64,000 bases of DNA from Mesorhizobium sp. dw_380 (GCF_018588885.1 NZ_JAFFIW010000029.1:1-64000), one strand, 5' to 3'; shown: positions 47,935 through 57,766, counted from the stretch's first letter. The notes: generated by a model from the letters alone, not told the origin. A program made the numbers and translations.

Positions 47935-48948
47935 ATGAAGAAACTGTTCGTCTTGGGCGCCCTTGCCGCGATGCTCGCCTCGGGCACGGCGCTTGCCGAC
48001 ACCAGCGGCAAGAAGATCGCATTCTCCAACAATTACGCCGGCAATTCGTGGCGGCAGGCGATGCTCGACAGCTATGGCATCGTCACCAAGAAGGCGGTCG
48101 ACGACAAGGTTGTCGCGGCCGCCGACGTCTTCACCACCGCCGACAAGGAAGTGCCGACCCAGGCGGCGCAGGTGCAGAACCTGATCCTGCAGGGTTATGA
48201 TGCCATCGTCATCAACGCCGCCTCGCCGGACGCGCTCAACGGTGCCATCAAGCAGGCCTGCGACGCGGGCATCGTCGTCGTCTCCTTCGACGGCATCGTC
48301 ACCGAACCCTGCGCCTACCGCGTCGTCGTCGACTTCAAGGACATGGGCAAGCAGGAAGTCGAGCAGATGGCCAAGTTCCAGCCCAAGGGCGGGAACCTGC
48401 TGGAAATCCGCGGCCTTGCCGGCACCTCGATCGACGATGCCATCCATGCCGGCATCCTCGAAGGCGTCGCCGCCCATCCCGAATTCAAGATCGTCGGCTC
48501 GGTGACCGGTGATTGGGACCAGACGACGGCGCAGAAGGCGGTGGCGACCATCCTGCCGTCGCTGCCCGATGTCGTCGGCATCGTCGACCAGGGCGGTGAC
48601 GGCTATGGCGCCGCACAGGCTTTCGCCGCCGCCAACAAGCCGCGCCCGACCATCATCATGGGCAACCGGCAGGACGAGCTGAAGTGGTGGAAGGAGCAGA
48701 AGGAGAAGGACGGTTACAAGACCTGGTCGGCCTCGATCGCGCCAGGTGTGTCGACGCTCGCCTTCTGGGTGGCACAGCAGGTGCTCGACGGCCGCAAGGA
48801 TATTCCGCACGATCTCCTGGTGCCCTATCTCGCCTTCACCCAGGACGATTTCGAGGCCGCGCTGCCGAAGATCAAGGAGGGCGGCGTCGCCACGCACGAA
48901 TACACGCAGGAAGAAGCCATCGCGGCCATCAAAGCCAACATCAAGTGA
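47935..48948 (+). CDS. sugar ABC transporter substrate-binding protein (RbsB-like)
   Basis: A 337-residue periplasmic binding protein with a Sec signal ([20 protein letters not shown]). The type I fold shows [47 protein letters not shown] and [18 protein letters not shown], as in ribose/xylose-type receptors. Strong GGGAGGAG precedes the ATG. It heads a complete operon with an ATPase and two permeases. The sugar is unknown; the divergent glucoamylase suggests a glucose-yielding carbohydrate, but this is inference. Confidence 0.93.
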   Translation: MKKLFVLGALAAMLASGTALADTSGKKIAFSNNYAGNSWRQAMLDSYGIVTKKAVDDKVVAAADVFTTADKEVPTQAAQVQNLILQGYDAIVINAASPDALNGAIKQACDAGIVVVSFDGIVTEPCAYRVVVDFKDMGKQEVEQMAKFQPKGGNLLEIRGLAGTSIDDAIHAGILEGVAAHPEFKIVGSVTGDWDQTTAQKAVATILPSLPDVVGIVDQGGDGYGAAQAFAAANKPRPTIIMGNRQDELKWWKEQKEKDGYKTWSASIAPGVSTLAFWVAQQVLDGRKDIPHDLLVPYLAFTQDDFEAALPKIKEGGVATHEYTQEEAIAAIKANIK

Positions 48949-48970
48949 TGGCTGCCCCGTTGCCGCCTGC

Positions 48971-50464
48971 ATGGCCGACCGGATATCGTTGAGCATGCCC
49001 GCAGGGAACGTCGACATCATCAGACTGAACGGCGCCGAAAAACATTTCGGCGCCGTTCGCGCGCTCGACGGGGTGGATTTCCATGTCGGGCCCGGCGAGT
49101 GCGTCGGCCTGGTCGGCCACAACGGCGCCGGCAAATCGACCCTGATGCACATGGTGGCGGGCACGCTGACGCCCGACAGCGGCAAGATCGGCGTGCATGG
49201 CGGCATCGAGGACAACTACTCGGTGTCGCGGGCGCAGCAGCTCGGCATACGCTGCGTGTTCCAGGAACTGTCGCTGTGCCCCAATCTCTCGGTCGCCGAG
49301 AACACGCGCATCAACCACGCCTCGCTCACCGGCTTCGGCTGGAGGCGCAAGGCGGCCGAGCTGATCGCGGCCAAGCTCGACGAGATCTTTCCCGGCCACA
49401 GCATCTCGGCGTCGGATATCGTCGGTGACCTGTCGATCGGCCGGCGCCAGATGGTCGAGGTGGCGCGCGCTTTCACGGTGACGCAGGACCGGCTCGACCT
49501 CGTTATCCTCGACGAGCCGACATCGTCGCTCGACGCGCATACGGCGGGGCAACTTCTGGCGTTCGTGCGCCGTTTCGTCGCCGATGGCAAAAGCTGCATC
49601 CTGATCTCGCATGTGCTTGGCGAGGTGCTGAACAACGCCGACCGCATCGTGGTGATGCGCGACGGCAAGGTGGTTGTGGCCGACGCGGCAAACGCCTTCG
49701 ACCGCGACCGCCTGGTGATGGCGATGGGCGGGGCGGAAGCACGCCAGAAGATCGCGGCGCAAGCCGCTGCCGCAAAGCCCGGAGCCAGTCCGCTGCGGGT
49801 CCGGGCGCGGCCCGCCACACAGAAGGACGGCACCGACCTCGTCGCCCGTGCCGGCGAGATCATCGGCCTTGCCGGGCTGGCGGGCCATGGCCAGACCGAC
49901 CTGCTGCTGGCGATCTTCGGTGCCGCATCGCGCGCCAAGGCAGGCATCGAGGTGACCGCGCCGGTGGCGCTGGTGGCAGGCGACCGCCAGTCGGACGGCA
50001 TCTTCCCGCAATGGTCGATAGCCGAAAACATCGGCATCCGGTCGCTGGCACGCCTGCGCAACGGTCTGCTTATTTCGCCGCAACGCGAGGCCGAACTCGC
50101 CGAGTTCTGGCAGAAGAAGATCGGCATCCGCACGCCCGACATGAACAACAACATCTTTTCGCTGTCAGGCGGCAACCAGCAAAAAACGCTGTTCGCCCGC
50201 GCGCTCGGCTCGGATGCTCAGATCGTGCTGATGGACGATCCGATGCGCGGCGTCGACATCGGCACCAAGCTCGAGGTCTATGATCTCGTGCGCGAAGAGG
50301 CGAGCCGCGGCCGCACCTTCCTCTGGTACACCACGGAAACCGAAGAGCTCGACAATTGCGACCACATCTACGTCTTCAAGAACGGCCGCATCGTCGCCAA
50401 TCTGAAGCGCGACGAACTGACCGACGAGAAGATCATCCAATCCTCCTTCGGCGACGCGGCCTGA
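48971..50464 (+). CDS. sugar ABC transporter ATP-binding protein (RbsA/MglA-type)
   Basis: A ~497-residue duplicated ATPase. First domain: Walker [17 protein letters not shown], signature [14 protein letters not shown], Walker [14 protein letters not shown]. Second domain: a degenerate Walker A ([16 protein letters not shown]) with intact [15 protein letters not shown] and [13 protein letters not shown], the normal state for the RbsA family. ATG 48971 gives a 22-base gap to the receptor gene; ATG 48995 is equally possible because neither has a strong ribosome binding site. Confidence 0.94.
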   Translation: MADRISLSMPAGNVDIIRLNGAEKHFGAVRALDGVDFHVGPGECVGLVGHNGAGKSTLMHMVAGTLTPDSGKIGVHGGIEDNYSVSRAQQLGIRCVFQELSLCPNLSVAENTRINHASLTGFGWRRKAAELIAAKLDEIFPGHSISASDIVGDLSIGRRQMVEVARAFTVTQDRLDLVILDEPTSSLDAHTAGQLLAFVRRFVADGKSCILISHVLGEVLNNADRIVVMRDGKVVVADAANAFDRDRLVMAMGGAEARQKIAAQAAAAKPGASPLRVRARPATQKDGTDLVARAGEIIGLAGLAGHGQTDLLLAIFGAASRAKAGIEVTAPVALVAGDRQSDGIFPQWSIAENIGIRSLARLRNGLLISPQREAELAEFWQKKIGIRTPDMNNNIFSLSGGNQQKTLFARALGSDAQIVLMDDPMRGVDIGTKLEVYDLVREEASRGRTFLWYTTETEELDNCDHIYVFKNGRIVANLKRDELTDEKIIQSSFGDAA

Positions 50465-50465
50465 G

Positions 50466-51446
50466 ATGACGGCAGCGACTCTCGACAACAGCCTCAAGGC
50501 ATCCTCGGCGCGCGGTAGCGCGGCACGCGCCCGCCTGCTGCGCGGGCTGCTGCCGGCGCTGTCGCTGGCGCTGGTGCTGCTCGCCATCGCCTGGCTCAAC
50601 CCGCGCGCCATCAGCTATTTCGGCTTCAGCCTGATGCTGAACCTGGCGATCCCGATCGCGCTGGCGACGATCGCGCAGATGTTCGTCATATCAGGCAACG
50701 AACTCGACCTGTCGATCGGCACCTTTGTCGGCTTCGTCGGCTGCGTCACCGCGACCTGGCTGAAGGACGCGCCGCTGGTCGGCGTCGCCATCCTGCTCGG
50801 GTCGATCGGCATCTACGCGCTGCTCGGGGCGCTGATCCATCTGCGCAATTTGCCTTCGATCGTGGTGACGCTCGGCATGAGCTTCGTCTGGCAGGGATTG
50901 GCCATTCTCGTGCTGCCCAAGCCGGGCGGCAAGGCGCCGGACTGGTTGCTGGCGATCATGTCCTTCAAGCCGCCTTTCGTGCCGTTCCCGATCATCGCGG
51001 CGCTGCTGATCGGGCTCATCGTCCATTTCGGCCTGATGCGCACCTCCTATGGCGTGATCCTGCGCGGCTCCGGCGGCAATCCGGCGGCCCTTCGGCGCGC
51101 CGGCTGGTCGCTGCTCAAGACCAAGATCGTGCTGTTTGCGCTGGCCGGCCTGTTCGGCGTGATCTCCGGCATGGCGCTGATCGGCATCACCACTTCGGCC
51201 GACGCCAATATCGGCAATGGCTACACGCTGCTGGCGATCGCCGGCGTCATTCTCGGCGGCGGCGAATTCGTCGGCGGCCGAGTGTCGCCGATCGGCGCGG
51301 TGATCGGCGCGCTGACGCTGGCGCTGGCGGCTTCGCCGCTGCTCACCTTCATGCACATTCCGCCCGACTGGCAGGTGGCCGCCAACGGCGCCATCCTGAT
51401 CATCGTGCTGGCGGCACGGGTGCTGATCAGCCGCAGGGAGAGGTAA
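50466..51446 (+). CDS. sugar ABC transporter permease 1 (RbsC-like)
   Basis: A 326-residue inner-membrane permease with about eight helices. ATIAQMFVISGNELDLSIGTF is the RbsC-type N-terminal signature, and RTSYGVILRGSGGNPAALRRAG is the cytoplasmic EAA-like loop that meets the ATPase. GVILGGGEFVGGRVSPIGAVIG follows. It starts one base after the ATPase stop. It pairs with the next gene to form a hetero-dimeric channel. Confidence 0.92.
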   Translation: MTAATLDNSLKASSARGSAARARLLRGLLPALSLALVLLAIAWLNPRAISYFGFSLMLNLAIPIALATIAQMFVISGNELDLSIGTFVGFVGCVTATWLKDAPLVGVAILLGSIGIYALLGALIHLRNLPSIVVTLGMSFVWQGLAILVLPKPGGKAPDWLLAIMSFKPPFVPFPIIAALLIGLIVHFGLMRTSYGVILRGSGGNPAALRRAGWSLLKTKIVLFALAGLFGVISGMALIGITTSADANIGNGYTLLAIAGVILGGGEFVGGRVSPIGAVIGALTLALAASPLLTFMHIPPDWQVAANGAILIIVLAARVLISRRER

Positions 51447-51449
51447 GCG

Positions 51450-52397
51450 ATGGCATTGATGAAGTCGCTGGTCGCCAAGCCCTGGATCTGGTCGTTTGTC
51501 GGCGCCTTGCTGGTATGGTTGGCAACGATCGCCTTCACCGGCGGCTACGGAGGCGGCGGCATGGTCACGGCAGCGCTGTCGCTCGCGGTGTTCACGGTCA
51601 TCGTCGGCGTCGGCCAGATGTTCGTCATCACGCTCGGGCCGGGCAATGTCGACTTGTCGCTGCCGGCCAATATCGGGCTGGCCAGCGCCGTCGCCATGAA
51701 GGTGATGGGCGGCAGCGATTCCATGATCGTGGTCGGCCTGCTGGCGGCACTCGCTTGCGGCGCTGCGATCGGCATTGTCAACTACCTGCTGATCTGGGCG
51801 CTGCGCATTCCGCCGATCATCGCCACGCTGTCGGCGAGCTTCATCATCCAGTCGGTCGACATCAGCTATGGGCGAGGGCTGCAGATCAAGCCGCCGCCGG
51901 GCTTCGCCGATTTCGCCAACTGGCAGATATCGGGCGTTCCGGTGCTGGCGATGCTGACCGTGCTGTTCACCGTCGGTGCGGCCGTCGCGCTGCAGCGGAT
52001 GATCTATGGCCGCTCGGTGCTGGCGATCGGCCAGAACATCCGCGCCGCATGGCTCGCCGGCGTCAATGTCGGCCGCATCCGCTTCCTCACCTACACGCTG
52101 TCGGGGGCGCTCGGCGGCATCGACGGCGCGTTGCTCGCCGGCTATTTCCGCGGCGCCAATGTCGACATCGGCAATGAATATCTGCTGGCCTCGATCGCCG
52201 TCGTCGTCATCGGCGGCACGTCGGTTGCCGGCGGCAAGGCCAATGTGCCCGGCGTCTGGGGCGCGGCGCTGTTCCTGGTGCTGCTGCTTACCATGCTCAA
52301 CACCTTCGGCGTCAGCGCCGGCGTGCGCCTGCTGCTGACAGGGCTGATCATCGTGGGCGTGATCACGGCGGCGGGTGGGGAGAAGGCGGTTCGGTAA
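51450..52397 (+). CDS. sugar ABC transporter permease 2 (RbsC-like)
   Basis: A 315-residue permease, paralogous to the preceding one: GVGQMFVITLGPGNVDLSLP at the N-terminal signature, GRSVLAIGQNIRAAWLAGV in the coupling loop, and VVVIGGTSVAGGKANVPGVWG. It starts three bases after its partner. Two non-identical permeases are unusual for ribose systems but common in autoinducer-2- and xylitol-like systems. The mosaic repeat at 52410 follows. Confidence 0.92.
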   Translation: MALMKSLVAKPWIWSFVGALLVWLATIAFTGGYGGGGMVTAALSLAVFTVIVGVGQMFVITLGPGNVDLSLPANIGLASAVAMKVMGGSDSMIVVGLLAALACGAAIGIVNYLLIWALRIPPIIATLSASFIIQSVDISYGRGLQIKPPPGFADFANWQISGVPVLAMLTVLFTVGAAVALQRMIYGRSVLAIGQNIRAAWLAGVNVGRIRFLTYTLSGALGGIDGALLAGYFRGANVDIGNEYLLASIAVVVIGGTSVAGGKANVPGVWGAALFLVLLLTMLNTFGVSAGVRLLLTGLIIVGVITAAGGEKAVR

Positions 52398-52409
52398 TAT
52401 TTCGCGCCT

Positions 52410-52463
52410 TCGTCATCCTCGGGTCTGCGCTGCATCGCTGCGCTCCTTGCTTCGCCGGGACGA
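52410..52463. repeat. mosaic repeat, second copy
   Basis: CGTCATCCTCGGGTCTGCGC...CGCTGCGCTCCTTGCTTCGCC matches the right half of the repeat at 4889-5072. It lies directly after the sugar transporter operon. Confidence 0.65.
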
Positions 52464-52604
52464 AGCTCCTTTTCAACCGCAACTCGCCACCGTGCCGCCC
52501 TACAGCCTGTCTGGGCAAGCATTGTGCCAGTGCGACACGCGGTTCCCATTCGCGGCGCGGCCTAGTAAACCCTCCCGATCGCAGCCGGTCTCGGGAGATT
52601 CAGC

Positions 52605-54677
52605 TTGTCCAGTTCTGTCAACGTCGCGAACGACAACGGCGTGGCGGTGGTCACCATCGACAACCCACCGGTCAACGCGCTGAGTTTTCACGTCCGCGAA
52701 CCGCTGATGCAGGCGCTGGTTGCCTTGCGCGACGACGCCTCGGTCGCGGCCATCGTGATTGCCTGCGCCGGCCGGACTTTTGTCGCCGGGGCCGACATCA
52801 CGGAATTCGGCAAGCCTGTGCGGCAGCCTGAGCTGCGCGCCATCGTGGCCTTGCTGGAAACCATCACCAAGCCGACAGTCGCGGCCATCCACGGCACCGC
52901 GCTCGGCGGCGGCCTGGAACTGGCGCTCGGCTGCCATTTCCGTGTCGCCGATGCGGGCGCCAAGCTCGGCCTGCCGGAGGTGAAACTCGGCCTGTTGCCG
53001 GGTGGCGGCGGCACGGTGCGGCTGCCACGCCTGGTTGGGGCGGTGAAAGCGCTGAAGATGATTGTCTCGGGTACGCCGATCGGCGCTGATGAGGCGCACG
53101 GAGCGGGTCTGGTCGATGCCGTCTTCGAAGGCGATCTGATCACGCATGCGGTGAACTTCACTGGGGAAATCGCGCGCAAGGGCGGTCCTTTCACGCCGGT
53201 ACGCGACCGCAATGACCGCCTTGAGGAAACCGACCTCACGGTCTTCGAGGCCGAGGCCGCGGATCTCGGCAGGAAGGCGCGGGGCCTCGAAGCGCCGATC
53301 GCCTGCGCGCAAGCGGTGCGCAATGCCGTCACGCTGCTGTTCGACGAGGCGCTGGCAGCGGAGCGCGCGCTGTTCACAAAACTGGTCGCCAGCGACCAAT
53401 CACGCGCGCAGCGTCATCTGTTCTTCGCCGAACGTGAGGCGGCAAAACTTCCCGGAAAGAATGTCGTCAAGCGCAGGATCGGCCGCGTCGGCGTCATCGG
53501 CGCCGGCACGATGGGCGGCGGCATCGCCATGGCCTTTGTCAATGGCGGCTATCCCGTGACCTTGCTGGAAACCAGCCATGAAGCACTGCAGAGCGGCTTG
53601 GCGACCATCGAAAAGAATTATGCGGTGTCCGTCACACGCGGCTCATTGAGCGAAGACGCCAAGCGTGAGCGGCTCGCCCAGTTCAAGGGCTCGACCTGTT
53701 ATGCCGACCTCGCCGACTGCGACCTTATCGTCGAGGCGGTGTTCGAGGACATGGCGGTCAAGAAAGAAGTGTTCGGCAAGCTCGACGCTGTGGCCAAGCC
53801 CGGCGCCATTCTCGCCACCAACACCTCCTATCTCGATATCAACGAAATCGCCGCCTCGATCTCGCGGCCGCAGGATGTGCTCGGCCTGCATTTCTTTTCG
53901 CCGGCCAATGTCATGAAGCTGCTGGAGATCGTGCGGGCGCAGAAGACTGCGCCCGATGCGCTGGCGACATCAGTCGATATGGCGAGGCGGATCGGCAAGG
54001 TGGCCGTCGTCGTCGGTGTCTGCCACGGCTTTGTCGGCAACCGCATGCTGGCCGCTCGCGGCTCGGAATCCGAGGCGCTGCTGCTGGAGGGCGCGACCCC
54101 CAGCCAGATCGATAAGGCATTTGTTGATTTCGGCTGGCCGATGGGACCGTTCCAGATGGGCGATCTCGCCGGTCTCGACATTGGCTGGCGCAACCGCAAG
54201 GCACGCGGCCTGACAGCTGTCATTGCCGACACGCTGTGCGAACAAGGACGTTTCGGCCAGAAGACCGGCCGTGGTTTCTATCTCTACGAGGCCGGCGCGC
54301 GGGCGGGCGTTCCCGATCCGGAGGTCGAGGCGCTGATCCGTGACAAGGCAGCCGAGAAAGGCATCGCACCGCGCTGCATCGGCGCGGAAGAAATCATCGA
54401 GCGCACGCTCTATCCCCTGGTGAACGAGGGCGCAAAGATCCTGGAGGAGGGGATAGCCGCCCGCGCCTCCGACATCGATGTCGTCTGGGTCAATGGCTAT
54501 GGCTTTCCCATCGGCAAGGGCGGCCCGATGTTCTGGGCCGGTCTCGAAGGTGCGGCCAAGATCATCGAGCGGCTTGAGTATTGGCATCAGCGGACCGGCA
54601 AGGATGTTTTCAAGCCGGCCTCGCTGCTGAAGCGGATGGCCGAGACCGGTGTCTGGGAGACTGGTTCGACGGCCTGA
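52605..54677 (+). CDS. bifunctional enoyl-CoA hydratase / 3-hydroxyacyl-CoA dehydrogenase (FadB/FadJ type)
   Basis: A 690-residue fusion for fatty-acid beta-oxidation. Hydratase half: oxyanion block GRTFVAGADITEFG, GTALGGGLELALGCHFRVAD, and GLPEVKLGLLPGGGG. Dehydrogenase half: NAD motif GVIGAGTMGGGIAMAFVNGG, LDINEIAASISRPQDVLGLHFF-type catalytic block (HFFSPANVMKLLEIV), KVAVVVGVCHGFVGNR, and the two C-terminal helical domains with GDLAGLDIGW. It is shorter than E. coli FadB and resembles the peroxisomal-type multifunctional enzyme. Starts with TTG at 52605 after GGGAGA. No thiolase gene adjacent. Confidence 0.93.
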   Translation: MSSSVNVANDNGVAVVTIDNPPVNALSFHVREPLMQALVALRDDASVAAIVIACAGRTFVAGADITEFGKPVRQPELRAIVALLETITKPTVAAIHGTALGGGLELALGCHFRVADAGAKLGLPEVKLGLLPGGGGTVRLPRLVGAVKALKMIVSGTPIGADEAHGAGLVDAVFEGDLITHAVNFTGEIARKGGPFTPVRDRNDRLEETDLTVFEAEAADLGRKARGLEAPIACAQAVRNAVTLLFDEALAAERALFTKLVASDQSRAQRHLFFAEREAAKLPGKNVVKRRIGRVGVIGAGTMGGGIAMAFVNGGYPVTLLETSHEALQSGLATIEKNYAVSVTRGSLSEDAKRERLAQFKGSTCYADLADCDLIVEAVFEDMAVKKEVFGKLDAVAKPGAILATNTSYLDINEIAASISRPQDVLGLHFFSPANVMKLLEIVRAQKTAPDALATSVDMARRIGKVAVVVGVCHGFVGNRMLAARGSESEALLLEGATPSQIDKAFVDFGWPMGPFQMGDLAGLDIGWRNRKARGLTAVIADTLCEQGRFGQKTGRGFYLYEAGARAGVPDPEVEALIRDKAAEKGIAPRCIGAEEIIERTLYPLVNEGAKILEEGIAARASDIDVVWVNGYGFPIGKGGPMFWAGLEGAAKIIERLEYWHQRTGKDVFKPASLLKRMAETGVWETGSTA

Positions 54678-54750
54678 TCGAGGGCCATGGGCAATCGCTT
54701 CGGACCAACGACAGTTTCCAATTTGTGTCGGAGACGATCAATTGCCGAAG

Positions 54751-54933
54751 TCGGCGCCGCCCCTCATCGCCCTGCCGGGCACTTCTCCCCGTATAGTGAC
54801 GGGGAGAAGGGGACTGGTCGCAACCTCGGCGCTTTTCTTGCGACATTGGGGATTGGCGAAATCAGCGATGAGAGCGCCCCTCTCCCCGTCACTATACGGG
54901 GAGGATGCCGGCAGGCAGGTGAGGGGCGGCGCC
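54751..54933. repeat. inverted pair of RIME-like palindromic repeats
   Basis: Reverse copy 54751-54812 (TCGGCGCCGCCCCTCATCGCC, then TCTCCCCGTATAGTGACGGGGAGA) and forward copy 54871-54933 (AGAGCGCCCCTCTCCCCGTC, then ATACGGGGAGG and the GAGGGGC tail). The forward copy is nearly identical to 1-69. It fills most of the gap 54678-54953. Confidence 0.85.
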
Positions 54934-54953
54934 AGCGCTCGGACAAGGGTGAA

Positions 54954-55145
54954 CTATCTTATCCGCGCATCAATAATCTCGACGAAGCGGGCGAAAGGGC
55001 CGGCCTGCGACTTGATCTTGAGCTTGCGGTAGATGTTGCGGCGATGGACCTTTACCGTGCCCGGCACGATGCACATGGCCCGGGCGATCGATTCCGTGGA
55101 GTGGCCCTGGAGCACCAGGTCGACGCCGACCGTCTGCGCCTTCGC
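54954..55145 (-). pseudogene. truncated LuxR-family regulator, C-terminal HTH remnant
   Basis: In the same reading frame as the aldehyde dehydrogenase, and beginning directly after its TGA, 63 codons read as a LuxR helix-turn-helix: LVLQGHSTESIARAMCIVPG then TVKVHRRNIYRKLKIKSQ, ending at TAG 54954-54956. No signal-receiver or N-terminal part exists, and no start codon or ribosome binding site precedes it. It is a remnant of a larger regulator, cut by a deletion that left its tail against the aldehyde dehydrogenase gene. Confidence 0.8.
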
Positions 55146-56654
55146 TCACACGTGCCTGCGGCCGCCGGTCTCGCGGAACCAGCTGTCGGGATAGGGGTAC
55201 CACCAGTCCTGGATCGCAGGCTTGTGGTCGATGATCACCATCTTCGAGCGGCGGAAGGCATCGAGCCCCTGGCGTCCCAGCTCACGGCCGAGCCCGGAAG
55301 CCTTCCAGCCGCCGAAGGGCAGTGCATCATTGTCGATCAGCGGGTTGTTGACCCAGACCATGCCGGCCTCGAGCCGTTCTGCCGCCTCATGCGCCTCGGC
55401 GAGATCCGTGGTGAACACCGAGGCGCCGAGGCCGAAGGGGCTGTCATTGGCGAGCCGGATCGCCTCGTCGAAATCTTTGACGCGGCAGATGGCGGCGACC
55501 GGGCCAAAGCATTCTTCGCGCACGATGGCCATGTCAGGGGTGACGCCGGTGAGGATCGTCGGTTCGTAGAACCAACCGGTGTTGTGCGCCGGCGGAATGC
55601 GGCCGCCGGTAACGGCGGTGGCGCCGTTGCGAATGGCGTCATCGACGAGGCGCATCACCTTTGTCCGCGCGGCTTCGCTGACCAGCGGGCCGATCTCGGT
55701 CTTGTCCATGCCGTTGCCGATGCGCAGCGCGCGCGTCCTTTCGGCGAACAGATCGACGAAGCGGTCGTGCACGGCATCGACGACGAAGAAGCGCTCGGCC
55801 GAGGTGCAGACCTGGCCGGTGAGGTGGAAGGCGGCGGTGACAGAGCCGGCCGCCGCGACATCGAGCGGCGCGTGCTCACTGACGATCAGCGGATCGCTGC
55901 CGCCGGCTTCGATGACGCACGGCTTCATGCGCTCGGCACAGGTCACCGCAACCGCCCTGCCGGCGGCGACCGAGCCGGTGAAGGCAACGGCGTGGGTGCG
56001 GTCCGAAGCGATCAGCGCCTGCGCGGTGGCCGCGCCGCCTGGCAGGCAGGAGACCAGGCCTTCGGGCAGCGAGCGGAACACGGTCATGTAATCCAACGTC
56101 GACAGCGTCGTCGCCTCGGCCGGCTTGATGACGCAGGCATTGCCTGATGCAAGCGAGGCCGCGACGGTCCAGCACATCAAAAGGATCGGGAAGTTGTAGG
56201 GCATGATGTGGACGGATACGCCATAGGGTTCGTAGCGCGCGTACTGGAACGAGCCGGCCTGCGTCGTGCCGGCGATCTTGCCGGCGTCGTCGCGCGCCAT
56301 CTCGGCATAGTAGCGGAAGATCGGCGCGCAATTGGCGATCTCGCCGATCGCTTCTGGATAGGGCTTGCCCATCTCGCGCACCATCAGCTCGGCGCAGCGC
56401 GTGAAGTCCGCCGCCTCGATGGCATTGGCGACGGCATGCAAATGCTTGGCCCGGCTCTTGGCGTCGAGCTTTTTCCAGGCGAGCTGCGCCTTGGCCGCAG
56501 CGGTGAGCGCGTCGTCGATCTCGCCATCGCTGGCCGCCGCGATCGCGCCAACGGTTTCCAGCGTCGCGGGATCGATCACCGGCTTGTTCGCGCCGGCCAT
56601 CGGCCGGTAGTCCGGATTGACGAAGAAGGTCGGCCGGGTTGGCGAGAAGTCCAT
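55146..56654 (-). CDS. aldehyde dehydrogenase
   Basis: A 502-residue NAD(P)-dependent aldehyde dehydrogenase. HIMPYNFPILLMCWTVAASL, the cofactor block AFTGSVAAGRAVAV, Glu in CVIEAGGSDPLIVS, and the nucleophile in GQVCTSAERFFVV are complete, with the C-terminal NNPLIDNDALPFGGWKASGLG. The substrate cannot be told; it is of the broad succinate-semialdehyde/betaine-like group. Last intact gene of a minus-strand cluster (pot genes, glycosyltransferase, cupins); 31 bases separate it from the first cupin. Confidence 0.92.
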   Translation of the reverse strand: MDFSPTRPTFFVNPDYRPMAGANKPVIDPATLETVGAIAAASDGEIDDALTAAAKAQLAWKKLDAKSRAKHLHAVANAIEAADFTRCAELMVREMGKPYPEAIGEIANCAPIFRYYAEMARDDAGKIAGTTQAGSFQYARYEPYGVSVHIMPYNFPILLMCWTVAASLASGNACVIKPAEATTLSTLDYMTVFRSLPEGLVSCLPGGAATAQALIASDRTHAVAFTGSVAAGRAVAVTCAERMKPCVIEAGGSDPLIVSEHAPLDVAAAGSVTAAFHLTGQVCTSAERFFVVDAVHDRFVDLFAERTRALRIGNGMDKTEIGPLVSEAARTKVMRLVDDAIRNGATAVTGGRIPPAHNTGWFYEPTILTGVTPDMAIVREECFGPVAAICRVKDFDEAIRLANDSPFGLGASVFTTDLAEAHEAAERLEAGMVWVNNPLIDNDALPFGGWKASGLGRELGRQGLDAFRRSKMVIIDHKPAIQDWWYPYPDSWFRETGGRRHV

Positions 56655-56685
56655 TCTGTCCTCCTTGAAGACTGATCGAGAAGGC

Positions 56686-57030
56686 TCAACGGATCATGTA
56701 GACCTTCTTGATCGTCTCATGGACGGTGCACACGCCCTTCCAGTCCTGCGGAAAGAAGGCGGCCGTGTCCGGCTCGATCTCGATCACTTCACCGGATTCA
56801 TGCACATAGGTGCAGCGCCCTTCGAGGAAGTGGCAGAACTCATCGCGGGTGACGTGGCAGTGCCATTTGCCGGGGGTGCAGACCCACAGCCCGCATTCGG
56901 AACGGCCTTCCGGCCCCTTGTGCAGCAGCTTGCCGGAGGTGCGGGATTGCCCCTCGATCATGGTTGGGATGACGCCCCAGTCGACGAGGTCGGCGACGGC
57001 GAGCGGGGATTGCATGATCGGCGTGGTCAT
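56686..57030 (-). CDS. cupin_3 domain protein, copy 1 of 3
   Basis: A 114-residue single cupin of the cupin_3/DUF861 type. DEFCHFLEGRCTYVHESGEV and ATAAFFPQDWKGVCTVHETI-like segments give the beta barrel; metal residues are reduced to DE and H. It starts at ATG 57030 after AAGGA. Its relatives include (S)-ureidoglycine aminohydrolase-like folds and enzymes for amino-acid or sugar nucleotides; function here is unknown. Tandem copies follow upstream at 57054 and 57416. Confidence 0.87.
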   Translation of the reverse strand: MTTPIMQSPLAVADLVDWGVIPTMIEGQSRTSGKLLHKGPEGRSECGLWVCTPGKWHCHVTRDEFCHFLEGRCTYVHESGEVIEIEPDTAAFFPQDWKGVCTVHETIKKVYMIR

Positions 57031-57053
57031 ATCGATTTCCTTGAAAAGAGTGC

Positions 57054-57395
57054 TCAGCGGCACATGAAGGCCTTGGTCAGCGTTTGCGTGATGATGGAGA
57101 TGCCGGTCCAGCCGGCGGGAAAGAACACCAGCGTGCCGGCCTCGACCGGGATCCGTTCGCCATTGTCGTGGACATAGCTGCCTCGCCCCGACAGGAAATG
57201 GCAGAATTCGTCTGATGCAAAGGTGACGTTGCGGGTGCCCGGCGTGCAGGACCAGAGGCCGCATTCGCTTGATCCGTCCGGGTTCTGCGACAGGATCTTG
57301 CCCGATGTGCGCGGCGAGCCGGCGAGCGTGTTGCTGCCTGCGCCCCAATCCTCCAGTTCAACGGTTAAGGCCTGCGCCCAGTGCGGTGTCGGCAT
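57054..57395 (-). CDS. cupin_3 domain protein, copy 2 of 3
   Basis: A ~113-residue cupin, paralogous to copies 1 and 3: SDEFCHFLSGRGSYVHDNGE and VFFPAGWTGISIITQTLTKA. ATG 57395 aligns exactly with the start of copy 1 and has a GGAG about ten bases upstream. A GTG at 57419 overlaps the stop of copy 3 (GTGA) and would add eight residues. Role unknown; the three copies share a common ancestor by local duplication. Confidence 0.85.
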   Translation of the reverse strand: MPTPHWAQALTVELEDWGAGSNTLAGSPRTSGKILSQNPDGSSECGLWSCTPGTRNVTFASDEFCHFLSGRGSYVHDNGERIPVEAGTLVFFPAGWTGISIITQTLTKAFMCR

Positions 57396-57415
57396 TTGAT
57401 GAAGCTCCGTTGCTG

Positions 57416-57766
57416 TCACGCCAGCATGTAGACGTTGCGCATGGTCTCATGCACGGTGCATTCACCCGTCCAGCCGGCGGGGAACATGACCACGCTTCCC
57501 CTAGAGACTTCTATCACCTCGCCGACATCCGACCGCTAGGTCGCGCGGCCGGCGACGAAGTGGCACAATTCATCGCGCGGGATCGAGAGCCGCCAGCGCC
57601 CCGGCGTGCACACCCAGATGCCGGATTCCGGCTGGTTGTTCGGCCCCTTGTGGACGAGTTTGCCGGTGGAGTGGGAAGCGCCTTCCAGTGCGTCCGGCTG
57701 GACGCCCCAGTCGACGAGATCGGTGTGGGTGGAGGCCTGGTGGAGGTGTGGAGCGGAGGAGGTCAT
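57416..57766 (-). pseudogene. cupin_3 copy 3, interrupted by an amber codon
   Basis: The frame from ATG 57766 reads as a full cupin of the same family except for one TAG at 57536-57538. Before it: CHFVAGRAT; after it, in the same frame, RSDVGEVIEVSRGSVVMFPA then GWTGECTVHETMRNVYMLA to TGA at 57416. The two sister copies have Tyr at that place (CTYVHESGEV, GSYVHDNGER), so a single TAC/TAT-to-TAG change explains it. The predicted product is a 76-residue half-domain. A sequencing error or amber readthrough are the alternatives. Confidence 0.8.

Noticed and set aside
54970-55203. Minus-strand open frame of 77 codons over the LuxR remnant
   Set aside because: The helix-turn-helix sequence is in the frame of the aldehyde dehydrogenase, not in this one.
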